64,000 nucleotides of DNA from Magicicada septendecula (taxonomy: Eukaryota > Arthropoda > Insecta > Hemiptera > Cicadidae). Within the stretch, counting starts at the first letter, position 1. The number at the start of each line of letters is the position of its first letter. Location: NCBI GenBank assembly GCA_034769895.1, contig CM068367.1, positions 314,649,986 to 314,713,985 on the forward strand, read 5' to 3'. Positions 24,311 to 36,910 of this stretch are shown piece by piece. The position numbers and the translations under genes were made by a program. Under the pieces are notes generated by a model that was given only the letters and a program-made list of their open reading frames with translations, ran no database searches and was not told the origin of the DNA.

Positions 24311-27300
24311 TACAAAAAGTCTTTTTTATTTCTTGTATCTAAGTTATTTCTAATTTGTAAGTTATTTATTTTCACTTGTCAGAAATATTACATATTTTAT
24401 CTTTAAGGCGAATTACGCTCACATTACAACGTGATAAAGCTTTTCATAAACGATCTACATGGAGATCAGATTGCAACAAATAACAGGACAGGTTTGTTTA
24501 GAAGAATACGCCTTTAAAAGAAAACGTATAGACATCTGATAACCCATAGGATACTAGAGGAAAAAAACCGTTCAGTACCATTGGAAAACCAATTGTCGCA
24601 ATAAAAGATTCAAATAAAAACCAAATTACGGACGGCAAATAAACTTTCTTTACACAAGACCCAAATCAGTTGTCAAGGTGCCACAGAGGATTTATATGCT
24701 AAGCGTGTTGTTCAGATTCTACACCACTTCCTTAGCAAAACAGTTTTTGTGTGTCATATTCAGTTAATTTCCGAGTCAAGGCATGAGGGCTGAGCTCTAC
24801 AAGTTTTTAGCCGACTCATTTTAATCAAAAAACCTGGCAACCCACCTTTTTTGTGGCTAAAAGGAGTTTATTTTATTCATACACTGTTTTAATGTTATTT
24901 TTGAAAATATATTCTCTCCCTACTTGGTATCCTTCCACCGCAAACCGTAAGTGTACTGGGAACTCGCTCACGCCTACCGTCTAATCTGTGTTTATTTTTG
25001 GGAAGCTTACTTTAACTATGGTGTAACAACAGGTCAGTTGAAAAGCTAAAAATATGTAAAAAAAAAGGTTCGGCCCATCAATATTTTATTTTAGTTAAGA
25101 AATACGTCTGTTTAAGTTGGAGCATGCATTATTTTTGTCCGGTTCTGAAATGAAGGGGTAGGGCGATTTTCCTACATGAAATAACAGTTAGTTATACAGA
25201 CAAATGAACGGGCTGTTTTAGAAATTTGTTAATTCGAGTTGCTTAGCGACAGATTTGATGTTCACAACAATTGGTAGGTGGGAATTTAGTAAATTATTTG
25301 ATAAAACGTGCGGAAACCGCTGGTTTGTAATTTTGTTGATAATATCCTGAATAATATTCAAATAATTTTGCTAAAAATGTATCATCATCAGCAGCAGCAG
25401 CAAGTTTTGGATGACCCAACCTTCATTTTAAGTGTCATAAACTGGGAACAAGACAGTTTCAACCGTCTTTGCAATGGAAGAGCCCAGTATCTCCAAAACG
25501 AAAGATGGAAAGGCAAGTCAGGAATGTGACCAAACGTACTACAGACATTTCTATGATTCGTAAAGATATTAATTCCGTTTCGACCTAAGACATTTCCTTC
25601 CATGTTTTCTAGAACACCCCACTTCAAGCCGGTCACCATACTTCCATTTTCGTGGAAGTAAAAATAAGAAATATATTACGTTAAATGTACGAGAAAAGAA
25701 TGAATAACTTACCTTAGATCTTAGTTCAAATTAAAATTTACTTCTATTTTTCTTGTTATTATTTTATTACTGATCCACTGCACTTTACTGTCCTATGTCT
25801 AACTACAAAAAGTTACAACTGATACCTTTGATTAGGGCTAAAATACAGTACATACACTTTAACTGCAGAATGTAGAATAAAGTTACAAACTCTGTCGATT
25901 TTCTTGTATATGTTTAGAGAAAATTCGAGTTCGAACCAGATTAAACAAATTCAAACTCGCGTCATCCTGCAGACAGGACACTACTAGCGCGCCTTTTTCT
26001 CTTCTTCCAAAGATGACTGACCACTTTCATCGTAAAGTCTTCTTTACTGTCACTCCGAGCAAGAATTCCTGTAAATTTGGCTTCAGATAAATACCTTTTT
26101 CCCATAACAAGTCTAAAGAATAAATAAACACTCCAAAACTATTATACGTATCACTTATAGCATAGATTATAAAACCTCAACCACACTCGCCTTTCAATTA
26201 GCAAATGTAAATAAAAAATAAACTCCCCACAACAGTGAATATTCCTGTTTACTTATCTCGACTATTACAAAATCTCAAGCACACTCAACTGTCAAGTATC
26301 GCAGGGTTTACACATCACAGGCCCACCGAATGAAACTGTCTTCGTTTTAACTGCTACTTAGTAAGTAGTACGTGAGATACAACAAAATACTTGGTAAGTG
26401 TATAAGGTACACTCAACAGCTTACACCTTCCATGGTAATAGGTTATATGCAGGTGTACTTTGTGTCTCTGTTTCGATAGAACTTCTTTTTTATTTTGTTG
26501 ACACTTGAGTATACTTAAATTGAATAATGTAGGATACGCTGCCTGCATCATTTTTACGCAGGAAATAATCCAATTTAAACGATATGTCATCCGACTACGA
26601 ATAATGAAGCGCTTCTTCGTAATTATCTTACTTTTCTTTAGGTATATTTTCTTCTGTTGTACATATAAATGTGGTAGTGTCGACCATATAGTAAAGTTAA
26701 AAAATACTGTACCGTATATAAAAATATATACTGAGAGTTTAACAATTTTCTTAAACAAATATTTATACATTGTCGATTGGGAATAAACATCGGTTTTATT
26801 CAGCTAGTTATTAATTACTCTTTTAATAACATTTACTTTTTGAAATGTTTCAAGTATACACCTTTACAATTATATACAGACAGCGTGTAGAGGTAATGAA
26901 TATGGACGACTTAATACTGTGAAATACAAAATTAAGCCACACTTCATTAACCACGACTAGAAGAATGATGTGAAATCACGGCTAGTGAGGTAATGAAGTG
27001 GAATGGAGGAACGAACAATATAAAACGACTATCCTGCGTAAAAATGACATAATATCACCGAAAGTAATAAGTTACGTATTAAGTAATTCTTTCATTAAAG
27101 GAGTTTTATCCGAAAAATTATTGTGGGGTTTGTTCAAAAAGCAATCCAATTTAAAATTCGAAGTAATACACACATTTTAAGAAAATTATAAATTATTATG
27201 ACATACGAATAAGGTAGGCCTAGTATTAAAGTAAGTATGAATGTTACACACACACACACACACACACACTCGTGTGCGCGCCTTAACGTATATCAGTGTA

Positions 27301-30300
27301 TCCGGCTTACGCGGACTGAGAAACTTGTATCTGCTTTTGGTACATGTCACACTCGAAATGAGGAACATGTCCAAAATTACCCTCTCAACCAACACTCGAA
27401 TTGGGAAACATGCGGACCAATTTGTTTGATCAGAGCTTCTAATCCATTTAGCATAGGTACATCCAAATTCTAGTCCTCCTGTGTCCCTAGTACTGTCTAA
27501 CATTGTTCCCCTGTAGTTTTCATATAAAAAAAATCTATATTAAACGTTTTGGTAGACTACATTAAGTTTACCTCTTTTGCTGTATAGAGCACGTATGTCG
27601 TGATTTTCCTCCACCCCCCCCAAAAAAAACTCAAAATCTCAAAAATCAAGAAAAAATACAGAGTTGGCTCAGTTGAAACTACTGCTGCATACTAACACTT
27701 CCTCATATATTGGTACACAAATTTGACTGTACTGGTAAGGGTGGCAGAAACATAACTCATAGGCTAACATGTTTCCTCAAGGCCCGTGTCACGCGCTGCC
27801 TACCTGGAGGATAAGTTTTTCAGTTCGAGTGTGTGGATTCGTGAACCTTTATCCGACCTTCCTCGGTTTCTAATATGTTTATCAATTCTAGTGCGCCCAG
27901 TCTGTCGTATGTCAGCAATTTCTTGTTAGAACTAAACCATATCAGTCCATTCCTCCCGAATCTTTTGTCAGAACGTTATTAGAAGGACCTTTATTCCTCC
28001 ACATTTAGCTCGTTATATGCATGTTCGTATATAATAATTATACAACGTATATAGACGACATTTAATATTCGAGTTCACAGTAGATAATGCTGCTGTTTGT
28101 CATAAGAGAACATCGAGTTTATTCATCGCGATAGGTCTTACCAGTCTATAAATATCACTAGAGCGCCAATTATTTCCTGTCAGGTGAAGCGTAATATTAT
28201 TATGTAGGCATTTCCATATTAATTGGTTTAAATCGTAGACCTATCCTCCGTAATGCGAATCTGCTGCATACATCAGACTGAAATTATTCCCTTCAATAAA
28301 CACCATACAATTATTTCTATATAATCTTTCTATACACCTACTGTACCTCTCGTGAATCTATTATACATGTGTTTCAGACGATTACGCCACTTTTTTTTGC
28401 ACACGGTCGTTTGTGATAAGTTAATCGGCCAATTGTTTCAATATAGGAGCATCCATCTGCACAATTCCATGAAACAATAAAAAAAAATAATAAAGCCGCT
28501 CCAGTAAGGCTAAGGAAAATACTTTGTTACGAATTAATTACCACGAGCTATACACGTAGAGATACAGGAGAGTGTGATTCGAAACACTAACAACTGACAA
28601 AAATTTACACTTGTTACTTCATTTATATTAATTTACCATTGACGCAATAAGGAAGTTGCTTTGGTATTTTAAGGAAAATCTTGAGCTCCCATGTTGAAGT
28701 TGAAGAAGAAACAAACAAGCAGTTGTAATGAGGGTAAGGTTCAAGTAGAAATCTTCTGCAGCGTGTACTTCAATTGTTATTACATTCATAGAGTGAACAC
28801 AAAGTACAAACTGGCCAAATTTGTTTCTGGAGTACACTTGACTTCATTACTTTACAACACCAGCCACATTGGCTTCTTTGTCAACGTTCTTTGTAAGCCA
28901 AGGTGTGCTTTGAATAGAAATGTGATTTAACCCCCACCGATACAAATCTTAATCACATCCAACCAACTGGTATCTATAACTTTTTTGAAGGTGGGCATAA
29001 TTTTATAATCTTGAACTGATAAACTCAACATCGTCTACGTAAATGTGAACAATTTCAAACTGCATAATTCCGTGGGCTTTCACGGTCCTAGATAACCGTG
29101 CTCGGACTTGTCGGCCGTCGTCTGTTCTTAAATGTAATTTCTTCTTAGACGACTCAAGCAATCGACATCGTCAAAGTAGAGGCAGGTATACAGATATATG
29201 AATGTCCCAAAGACTAGTAATCAAGAGCCTGTTTAAGAGGAACAAACTTTCTAAGCTTGACAGTTGTAATAAGTAATTTAAATTACTTTAAGTAATGAAC
29301 AATAAAATATTAATACCGATTGTCCTTTTTCCTTCAGGTAATACATTAAGAAGTTCTTGAACTCTAGAACTCCCTGGTCAAATTTAAACGTCTTATTTAT
29401 CCGTTATATTAAAAAACACTGCTATCCTGACGCCCTCTCCTTCTAGCCTGACTACCAAAGCACATGCCCCCGTTTGCCCCCCTAGTTACAGGGTTGTCTA
29501 GGCTTGTGTCTAGAGACAGAGTGCATCTCGCTTCATGTTCTGTGTCGTTAAAATCCAAAACCACATCTTCGAGGTTTCAAAACAAGTGGCTTGAGCATTA
29601 CACAATAGCTATTCTGATATCGAGTCAGGAATTCAATAAGAATCAGAAAATAAGTAAAATACATAATTGTACGTTTGGTTTTCTTGTATGTTTAATTCCT
29701 TCATTTGAATATTTTACAAATCGTAATAAGAAATTAGCTTGAACAGCAAAATAACACTTCGCAGGGTGCGTTATGTAAGTTCAAATCGCACACAATGTGA
29801 TTACATTGTCTTGGGGGTTCTGTCCGCTTTTCCAATTAGCAAAATCCTGTGCTATATAAAGTCAGATTGTGATGCAAAAACCTAGCAGAAATCTTAGGAA
29901 ATTGTAATATTGATCGTACTAGAATAATCGTACGTTCCTTAAAAATATATACAGCACAACGTAACAATAGAGACCCCTCTCTTACATTTACATAAGAAAC
30001 TGGATAACAAGTCGGTTGATAAATTTTGTGAAATAAAACTTTGTTCAACGAAGTGGAATGCCTCATAAAGTATAAAATTTGTTGCTTCCATAACAAACAA
30101 ATTTATAGTCAGTCACTCGCACGCACGTGACTGCTGAATCACATCATGTGCATAGTCACCTCGGTAGCTGACGTGTATCAGTACCAGCACGCACCACCCG
30201 TTTTATCACCGAGTTCGCGCGTGACGACTGAATTAATCGACGTTTCTTGAAATGATGTCATTCGTGAATCAAGCAGAGATAGAGAGGTATGTAAAAGATA

Positions 30301-30750
30301 TCCACAAAATTCATGCTCTTAGATCGTTAGAGTGAGAGAGCGAAGGAAAAAGCTAATTACAGTTACTGCAAAGGTTGCTTATTTTTCTTTATTTTATCTT
30401 TACGTCAATTTTGAAGGAACTGGTTGTGTTGTGCTATATTCGACAGCAACAGAAAAATTTTAGCACATAAATAATTTCTGTAATTGTTACCAGTGAGTCA
30501 GCAGTCGCTTAAGCCTACATATAACATACGCCTACTGAATTATATTACGTATAATATAAAATTTTATTAAGATAAAATATTACATTTACCGAATATGTTT
30601 AAGTCTTATGTATGTGCTAAGTTTATAGTTGAACTTAGCTCCGTGGGCCCAGAGTAATATAGTTAGCTCTACTAAATTGATTTTATACAACTTCAATTTG
30701 TTTCATGCATTTTCACTGTTCTGCCTTTCACCGTTCATAAGTAAATACTA
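24310..30750. other. Intergenic stretch, no gene recognised
   Basis: No supportable gene. Small items: CAG repeats at 25,388-25,403; a degenerate tandem duplication of about 95-110 bp at about 26,110-26,300 (attataaaacctcaaccacactc versus attacaaaatctcaagcacactc); a (CA)n run at 27,247-27,270; a 16-base hairpin-like ccgtgggctttcacgg at 29,069-29,084; TAGGCCTA at 27,214. A 138-codon minus-strand frame at 26,354-26,770 overlaps a 93-codon frame on the other strand in AT-rich DNA and matches nothing I know. Confidence 0.5.
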
Positions 30751-30754
30751 TATT

Positions 30755-30978
30755 AATTGAAAATTACTTTATCTAAGAACTTCCTTTACTTTGCAGAGCG
30801 CTTTCGGAGACTTCCTCAGTGCTTGGCAATTCTTCGTGCTCTGTGTGATGGTGTGTGTGTGCGCGTGCGTGCGTGCGCGCGCGCAAAAGTCATAAACACA
30901 ACAGACTTATACCTGAACTGAAATACACCAAATACAATATTAAATTTGGAGCAATAATAATTTAATAATTAACAGCAA

Positions 30979-31061
<83 letters not shown>

Positions 31062-31171
31062 ACATAGAGCAAGAAGAGTTGCCAAGCACTGAGGAAGGGT
31101 CTACTACCTGTCTCCAAAAACGCTCTGCAAAATAAAATAAAATAAGTTCTTTGAGAAAGTTGTTTTCAATT
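30755..31171. mobile_element. Foldback / hairpin element with CA-TG microsatellite loop
   Basis: The left arm contains aattgaaaa, taagaactt, ttgcagagcg, ttcctcagtgcttggcaa and tgctctgtgtg. The right arm holds the reverse complements in reverse order: cacatagagca, ttgccaagcactgaggaa, cgctctgcaa, aagttcttt, ttttcaatt. Arms of roughly 95-110 bp are separated by a loop whose two edges are themselves complementary microsatellites (TG/CG at 30,846-30,886, AC at 30,980-31,064). The right arm has an extra 12 or so bases (gggtctactacc). No protein is encoded. It could be a MITE or a long-hairpin relic; no target duplication was identified. Confidence 0.75.
30980..31064. repeat. (CA)n microsatellite
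   Basis: About 42 uninterrupted CA units, forming one side of the loop of the foldback element. Confidence 0.97.
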
Positions 31172-31499
31172 AGTTCTTTTATTTGTGATTTATTAAACTT
31201 ACTCCTTGATGAGTGTTACTATTTATTGTGAATAATACATAATAGATCATCTTGTTAACGGAATACCGGATTACAAGAGAAACCTTTGAATTGATTGTGA
31301 TTCGAATAAAAGTGTTTGATAAACTACGATTGCGACGTGTGCGAGTATTTTGTATTTGCTCAACTGTGATTACGTAATTGTAACTAAATGTAATACCATG
31401 TAACCCGTTACAGTTTTTTCTACAGTACCGACTTTTGGCAGCAGGACCTCAAACGTTCTTACAATTTATGACATCAATTTGCACTGTACCGGCTTACAC

Positions 31500-31760
31500 A
31501 TCATTTCGTAGTTCCGACTGAACCGACGTTCTTCGTCGATAGAGATACAGCCTTGGCTTCCTCTAATTTCGCCTCCATTCGCTTCCTTTTCCTGACAGGG
31601 GGTCTCCAGTTCCTGATACCTTCCTTCCCAAATCCGTTTCCACCTCTTGCAGCCATCGCTTCTCGGTCTTCCTATCCGTTTTACTCCTCCCCATTGACCA
31701 TACAGGATTCTCATTAGTCGCTTTATTCGACTCATCCTCTCGTCACGCCCTAACTAGCCA
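31500..31760 (-). pseudogene. Non-LTR retrotransposon C-terminal tail
   Basis: The minus strand gives LMRILYGQWGGVKRIGRPRS, then in a shifted frame KRWLQEVETDLGRK, and further on a KGSEWRRN.RKPRLY-like segment. The sequence R..K..LYGQ...G.R..GRPR..W...V..DL......W with a following EWR block is a common C-terminal signature of RTE/CR1-like arthropod retroelements. Upstream bases to about 31,860 may belong to it, but I cannot align them. No reverse transcriptase core is present. Confidence 0.65.
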
Positions 31761-31764
31761 ATAC

Positions 31765-33385
31765 TTCTGAACTTAATAAATCGTATTATGTCTCCTCCTT
31801 CGAAAATAGTACAGATCCCGTAGTTGAGCCTCATCTCCCAGATTTCTCCAAACTTCTCCAGATCCATATGTTATTACTGGCCAGGTCTACAGAGCTTCAT
31901 TTTACCAACTTTGTCGTGCTTACCTGGCAAACTGGTACATGTCATGCTCCGGACGAGGTCTTTCAATGTCTCCACCATTATCAAGTACCGTAATCGGAAG
32001 ATTATTTTAGATCTGAAGATTCTTATTTGCATTGTAAGCTCGGTTTCCATCAATTATTCTCTTGCTATGTGGTATTCAGGTTATCTCAGTTTTCTGGTAT
32101 CTAGTTTATAGGCCTATTATTCAGATCTGTTTAAACAATGCAAAATTTGCTATCCCGTCATATGTATAATCACCGATTTCAAATAGCTCTCTTCTTGTCT
32201 CTGACACACTCATTTCCATATATTTAATTTTCTGTTCATTTATTTTCAGGTCCATTTGAGATCCCTATCACTTCAGGCTTTGAAACTATAAGATCTGCTT
32301 GTAACTGCTGGTAACCGGAGCGACACCATCTGCACAGATATGAACCTGTGTTAGCAGAGTAAACCTAACCCCTTTCATCAATTTACTGTTCCACGGTGAA
32401 GACCAGAGGCCATATAACTCCGTATGTGTGCGTGCGTGTGTGCGTGTGTGCGCGCGCGCGTGTGTGTGTGAGAGAGAGAGACTTATACTTGCAGACGAAA
32501 CTATTTTTGTGAGAATTGTAACATAGCTGTAAGACACTTGGAAATTACAATTTAATAAAATCTGTGTGTGTGCGCGTGGTTTTAAAAATTATTTTGAAAA
32601 CAAATCTTCGCATAGCAGCTGTGAAACCAGTGGTTACTAATAGGGATATCTTTATTAATGTTTTCAGTTGCTCGGGGGTAAAAAAAATTTGAACACTCGC
32701 ATGACTGGTTTCAAATTATACATCGTGCATTGTGTCGACGATTTCGGACGTTCGGAATGCACATTTCGTAAATCTTTTACGTAAGATAAGATTACTACAG
32801 TGACCGGCTATATAGTAGGATTTGGTTTATTCAAGCGTAATGTTGTTAGGAGCTAAACTTGTCGTATTGTCGTAAATTAACAGGCGATGGAAATAATGAA
32901 AAGGGATTTGAATATTAGAAACCAATTTTCATAAAATATTGAATTGATATGATTTCTTTAAGTAATTTATAGTTCTGTTTGGTATTTCTGCCTGATTTCT
33001 TTATCTAATTTAACTATTCCTTCTGCTACCCTACGAGAATAAACATACAAACCAAAAATCTGAACTAAATATTTATTGCTTCTTGGGTTTTTTAATTTCT
33101 GGATCTTTGTGGACTTTTCACAACGGGTTTATAAATAATGGCATGCCAGGAGATATGATTTACTCTATCATTAATTTTGTAGACTTACAGTACATAATTA
33201 ACAGTAATTTTAAATAGTTAATTAGTTAGCACATCAATCAGGTGGCAATTATACATTTGAACGTGTCTTATTTAGGTTCAAATTTGAATTTTCTTATTTA
33301 GGTTCACAAGTTACTCAGAACAACTCCTGCAACAATGAAATAAAGTCCCGCGTCTTATGAACTAAGGTGTTACTCTTATGAAAAT
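31765..33385. other. Unassigned stretch with mixed GT/GC/GA simple repeats
   Basis: Bases 32,423-32,480 are a run of GTGTGCG, CGCGCG, TGTG and GAGAGA units. No gene is recognised. The stretch 31,830-32,260 is less AT-rich than average and may be an old repeat. TAGGCCTA at 32,109. Confidence 0.45.
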
Positions 33386-33583
33386 TTTTTCAAATCCGGG
33401 ATGTTAAGCAAACATCTTAAGCCGGCTGTATACAAAAGTCTTATACGACCGGTATACGGATGTGAAGCCTGGATATTAACCATCACACACAAACCGCATC
33501 TGATAATTTTTGAACGAAAAGTCTTGCGAAAAATCTTTGGACCTCTACAAACTGAAGATGGCTACTGGAGGATTCGATACTGA
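33386..33583 (+). pseudogene. Non-LTR retrotransposon C-terminal fragment
   Basis: An open plus-strand frame ending at 33,583 reads KHLKPAVYKSLIRPVYGCEAW, then a lysine/proline-containing linker, then FERKVLRKIFGP and DGYWRIRY. The succession YK.LIRPV..Y..E.W, FERK.LRKI.GP and .WRIR is diagnostic for the C-terminal region of RTE-type non-LTR reverse transcriptases in insects. The YGCEAW block lacks one residue relative to the usual V-L-x-Y-G spacing. The fragment is truncated on both sides; the reverse transcriptase core is missing. Confidence 0.8.
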
Positions 33584-33584
33584 G

Positions 33585-33930
33585 TATGTCCTCTTTCCAC
33601 CATATCCTGACTCTACCCTGTTTTCGATGTCTAGGTAGAACTCAGTCTAGCAACGTTTTTGCCCAATGATCATCAGGCATCTGTTCCACATGGCCGTACC
33701 ATATGAGGAGCTTTGTATTTATGGTGGTTACAATTTTCTTGCCTGCATGAAGTTACCTCATTTCTACAGCTCTGCAGCCTAGATCCCCACGATACATTCT
33801 ACAGAGGTTTTTTGGTTCCAGCCTTCAGGCTGGAAGGTTATTTGAATTTTTTCCCAGAATTCAGAGCCATGGGTGTCTTTGTAAGATGGCAGAGTAACTC
33901 ATCTTTTTGGTTTTGAGGATTACTTTCCCA
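33585..33930 (-). pseudogene. Non-LTR retrotransposon C-terminal fragment, opposite strand
   Basis: The minus strand reads LLIWYGHVEQMPDDHWAKTLL, one stop, then VLPRHRKQGRVRIWWKED, near 33,590-33,710. This W.GHV.RMPD...K..L.W.PP..R..GR...W..D block is typical of arthropod non-LTR elements. Upstream (33,720-33,930) the frame is broken and only fragments are readable. It meets the plus-strand fragment at 33,583, tail to tail. Confidence 0.72.
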
Positions 33931-33934
33931 CTCA

Positions 33935-35103
33935 AATGTTCAGAACTCAGTGGCTGAATGATGAAGGATGAATATAATTATAATATTTTATAATTATGTG
34001 AATATATATTTTTGTTTACCCACTGTCCCTTCCGTTTCTTTTTGTTTCAATAAGACCAGTAACATCTATCTTTACTTTTTTATTTCTTCAAAGGCTTCTT
34101 TCTTTTGTTTTTGTGGTAATTTCCTATGTTCCATGTTCCAATTTTTATTGTCTATTTCTATATCGAAATCCGTTTACTAGTTTTCCAATCTGAATGTCGA
34201 GGCACTTGTGAAGGAAATTTAGCATTTTTCATAGTAAATAGGGTGGTGGCCTACTGTCTCAACCCCCAACCTGGAAGACCAGGATTTTTTATTATGATAA
34301 CTCCCCTAGGCAGGCTGCTTACACTATAGTCTCGGAGCTCCACCTGTACCAAGAACTGTGGATCAGAAAATCATTCCCTAGCCCTCGGAAATCTAATAGC
34401 ATCGAGGTTGAAGAAACAAGAGTGGCCGAGGAACGCCGACCGCACAGAGAACAGATGCCTGGTACAGTTCAATAGAAGTAACATTAGTTGAAGGAGAAAG
34501 CTGCCAGACTAAGCTGATACTACTCCGACCCATAAGAAAGCAAAGTAATACTCCGCTATTCACCACCTACGGAGGCCCCACTCCGACGCAAACCGATAAG
34601 GGGTTATCCTGAGCTGGCATAACCGAAGCATGTTACCCCACGTTCTGCACATTGTTGATTAGATTCAAGAATATTAGAAAGATTGAACACATTGTTAAGA
34701 ATTCAACGTATGGTAGAGCGAGTGACACTGAAAATTATTATTCTAGAATTTGGTAGGTAATTTGTGTTACTAAAACAACTTAGTAAGACCGAAAAATACA
34801 CAGCAAGAAAATTAGCTACAGCACGATAGCACGATGAGTTTTGCGGAGATGTGTAGTGGTGTTTCTTGAGAGACAGAAAATCGAACGATCGGAAAGGGAA
34901 AAGAAAACTGATACACGTGGAGAAGCAAAAGGAGAAGTTTGTTTGAACACCTGATTCGACTGAAAGACGGGTTGACAAATGGTATGTTATAGTATTCTAT
35001 TATCAGCGCCTTACACATCAGTGAACATAATAAAAAGAGAACGTGATAACATCTCATTGAAGCTTTCCTGGGCTTTAGACGTTATCGACGACTGCAGAAG
35101 GTT
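33935..35103. other. Unassigned stretch, with a less AT-rich repeat-like segment
   Basis: Bases 34,230-34,640 have balanced composition, with tracts such as aacctggaagaccaggat and cggagctccacctgtacc, unlike the flanking AT-rich DNA. This looks like the untranslated part of an old transposable element, but I cannot name it. Nothing coding is supported. Confidence 0.4.
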
Positions 35104-35114
35104 GTAACTTTCTA
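35104..35114 (+). repeat. Candidate target-site duplication of the Penelope-like insertion (left)
   Basis: gtaactttcta here and at 37,901-37,911 are identical 11-mers that bracket the inverted Penelope-like pair. On the left, about 35 additional bases lie between the 11-mer and the start of the inverted arm, which may be the fuller 3' end of that copy. Confidence 0.5.
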
Positions 35115-35149
35115 TTACTTATTTTTTTGCGTACCGTATCACTTATTAT

Positions 35150-36139
35150 ATGATATATAATTACCTTAGTATCCACTTTAGCGATACAAAGTTTCGTCAA
35201 TGATGACGCGTTTCGGGACTAAGTCCCATCCTCAGATACACTTAATTAATAAACTAAAACATTAAAATCGCGACCATGATACTGGTCAAGTCAAAAATAA
35301 AATAAAATAAGTTACAAATCGCATGTAATAAGTTTTACTAACCACGGCCGGAGCTCCCGCATGCGTTCACCCACAACCGCGATCGTCACGCGACTGGTCA
35401 AAGATTAAGACAAACTGATTGCAGTGTCGAACAGGTAATTTGACGCAAAATTTATCTGGTCATTTAATAAGCTGTTTTTGGTGTTACTATCTTTTAAAGC
35501 TTTATAAATTTCAAATTCCTCCAGACTATCCATCCGTCTACCCTTTTTACAAAAATGCAACGCTGTTAAATTTTCTTCGAAGCTCGTATATTTATGTCCG
35601 CTTGATATTAAATGTTGTGCAAAGTTGGACTTAGTATTACTTGGCTTAGGAACATGTTCTAAAAATCTTTTATAAAAACATCTGCCAGATTGACCGATAT
35701 AGAACGCATCACAATCATCATATTTTATTTTATATACACCACATTTATTTTTTAATGGTAATTTGTTTTTGTTTTTGAAATAATTTCCTAAATTATTATT
35801 TGTTTTAAATGATAAAATATAGTTATTATCTTTGAGAACGGGTCTTAAAATATTTGGCATAATACCTGTGAAATTAGCCGAAAGATATTTATAATTTTTG
35901 TTACTTGCTTTTATACAGTTTGAATTTTTATTTTCTAAACGTTTCCTATGCCTATTTATTATTTTGTCAACTATTGTAGATTTATACCCGTTATTTATTG
36001 CTATTTGTTTGATAGTGCTAACCTCATTTAAGTGGTCCTCCTTTTCGAGGGGAACATTTAAAAGTCTGTTGACAAGACTGTTAAACACTGCCATTTTTTT
36101 GTGTAACGGGATGATGTGAATCATAGTGTATTACTGTGT
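35150..36139 (-). repeat. Inverted repeat arm, left
   Basis: Reverse complement of 36,911-37,900. Differences seen by eye: seven versus six A in the homopolymer at 36,094-36,100, one substitution changing His to Tyr, one changing Asn to Lys, a two-base difference near the end of the coding part, and one substitution close to the outer end. Confidence 0.93.
35205..35235 (-). ncRNA. Hammerhead-ribozyme-like motif, left copy
   Basis: Identical to the motif at 37,815-37,845, in inverted orientation. On the minus strand the order is CTGAGGA, T, GGGAC-TTA-GTCCC, GAAA, CGCG, TC. See the right copy for the comparison with the hammerhead core. Confidence 0.5.
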
Positions 36140-36895
36140 CAGTACTAGTGTGTTTTCTAAAGATTTTGTATTTTAAATTATTCCCGTTATTTAATACAGT
36201 GAGGTCTAAAAAATTGATACTTTTGTTGTTTTCGATCTCCATAGTAAATTTTAATTTGTTATGAATTTTGTTTAGGTAATTTTTAAATAATTCTACTTGT
36301 CTGGCATTCCCGTTAAAAATAATAAAGTTACCATCCCAGATAATAAAGTTATCTGGTCATCTGGAGTAATGGATGATTTTATTGGCGAAATAATTATCTT
36401 TTAAAATTTTTGTATTTTCTAAATGGTTTAGATATAGGTCCGCCAGGATGCCAGAAAGTGGAGATCCCATGGCAAGTCCTTCATTCTGTTTATAATATGC
36501 ATTTTCAAATGAAAAATAGTTTTGATGAAGAATGGTTTTTAGTATCATCATCAGTTGGTTAACTTTCTGTATTTCTAAAGAACCTTTATTCATTAAATTA
36601 TGCCTGAGTAAAGTTAATGTTTCATCAATAGGCACATTAGTGTATAAATCTACTATGTCGAATGATACTAGTTTGTGGTTTGGTTGAATTGTAACGTGGT
36701 TTATATTTTTGATAAAATCCTTATAGCTTTTTACACTCCGATTATTTTCTAAGTTGGTGTGCTCTCTGATGATTTTTACTAAGGTTTTAGCTATTTTATA
36801 ACCGGGGGCAGTTGTAAAATTAACTAATGGTCTAATTGGAGTGTTCTGTTTATGTACTTTCGGAAGACCCCTTAAACAAGGCGCACTAGCATTTA
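35405..36895 (-). pseudogene. Penelope-like reverse transcriptase / GIY-YIG endonuclease, left copy
   Basis: The protein would copy RNA into DNA and nick the target with its GIY-YIG domain. The minus strand opens near 36,890 with a GLPKVHKQNTPIRPL fingers motif, then NFTTAPGYKIAK, palm motif A (SFDIVDLYTNVP, about 36,660) and motif B (GLAMGSPLSGILADLY, about 36,460). After IIHYSR a TGA stop (36,357-36,359) replaces the expected Y-x-D-D catalytic box, so the polymerase is inactive. The same frame then runs FIIWDG onward until an extra A in a seven-A run (36,094-36,100) shifts it. The shifted frame stays open to 35,405. The nuclease part has CGVYKIKY, YIGQSGR and RFLEH, the expected GVY...YIG-R layout. 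The N-terminal part of the protein is missing because the copy is 5'-truncated at 36,910. Confidence 0.9.
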
Positions 36896-36910
36896 TTAGT
36901 TTTAGTGATT

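Noticed and set aside
26354..26786. Overlapping frames of 138 codons (minus) and 93 codons (plus)
   Set aside because: Both are AT-codon-driven with no recognisable domain; overlap on both strands indicates low stop density rather than a gene.
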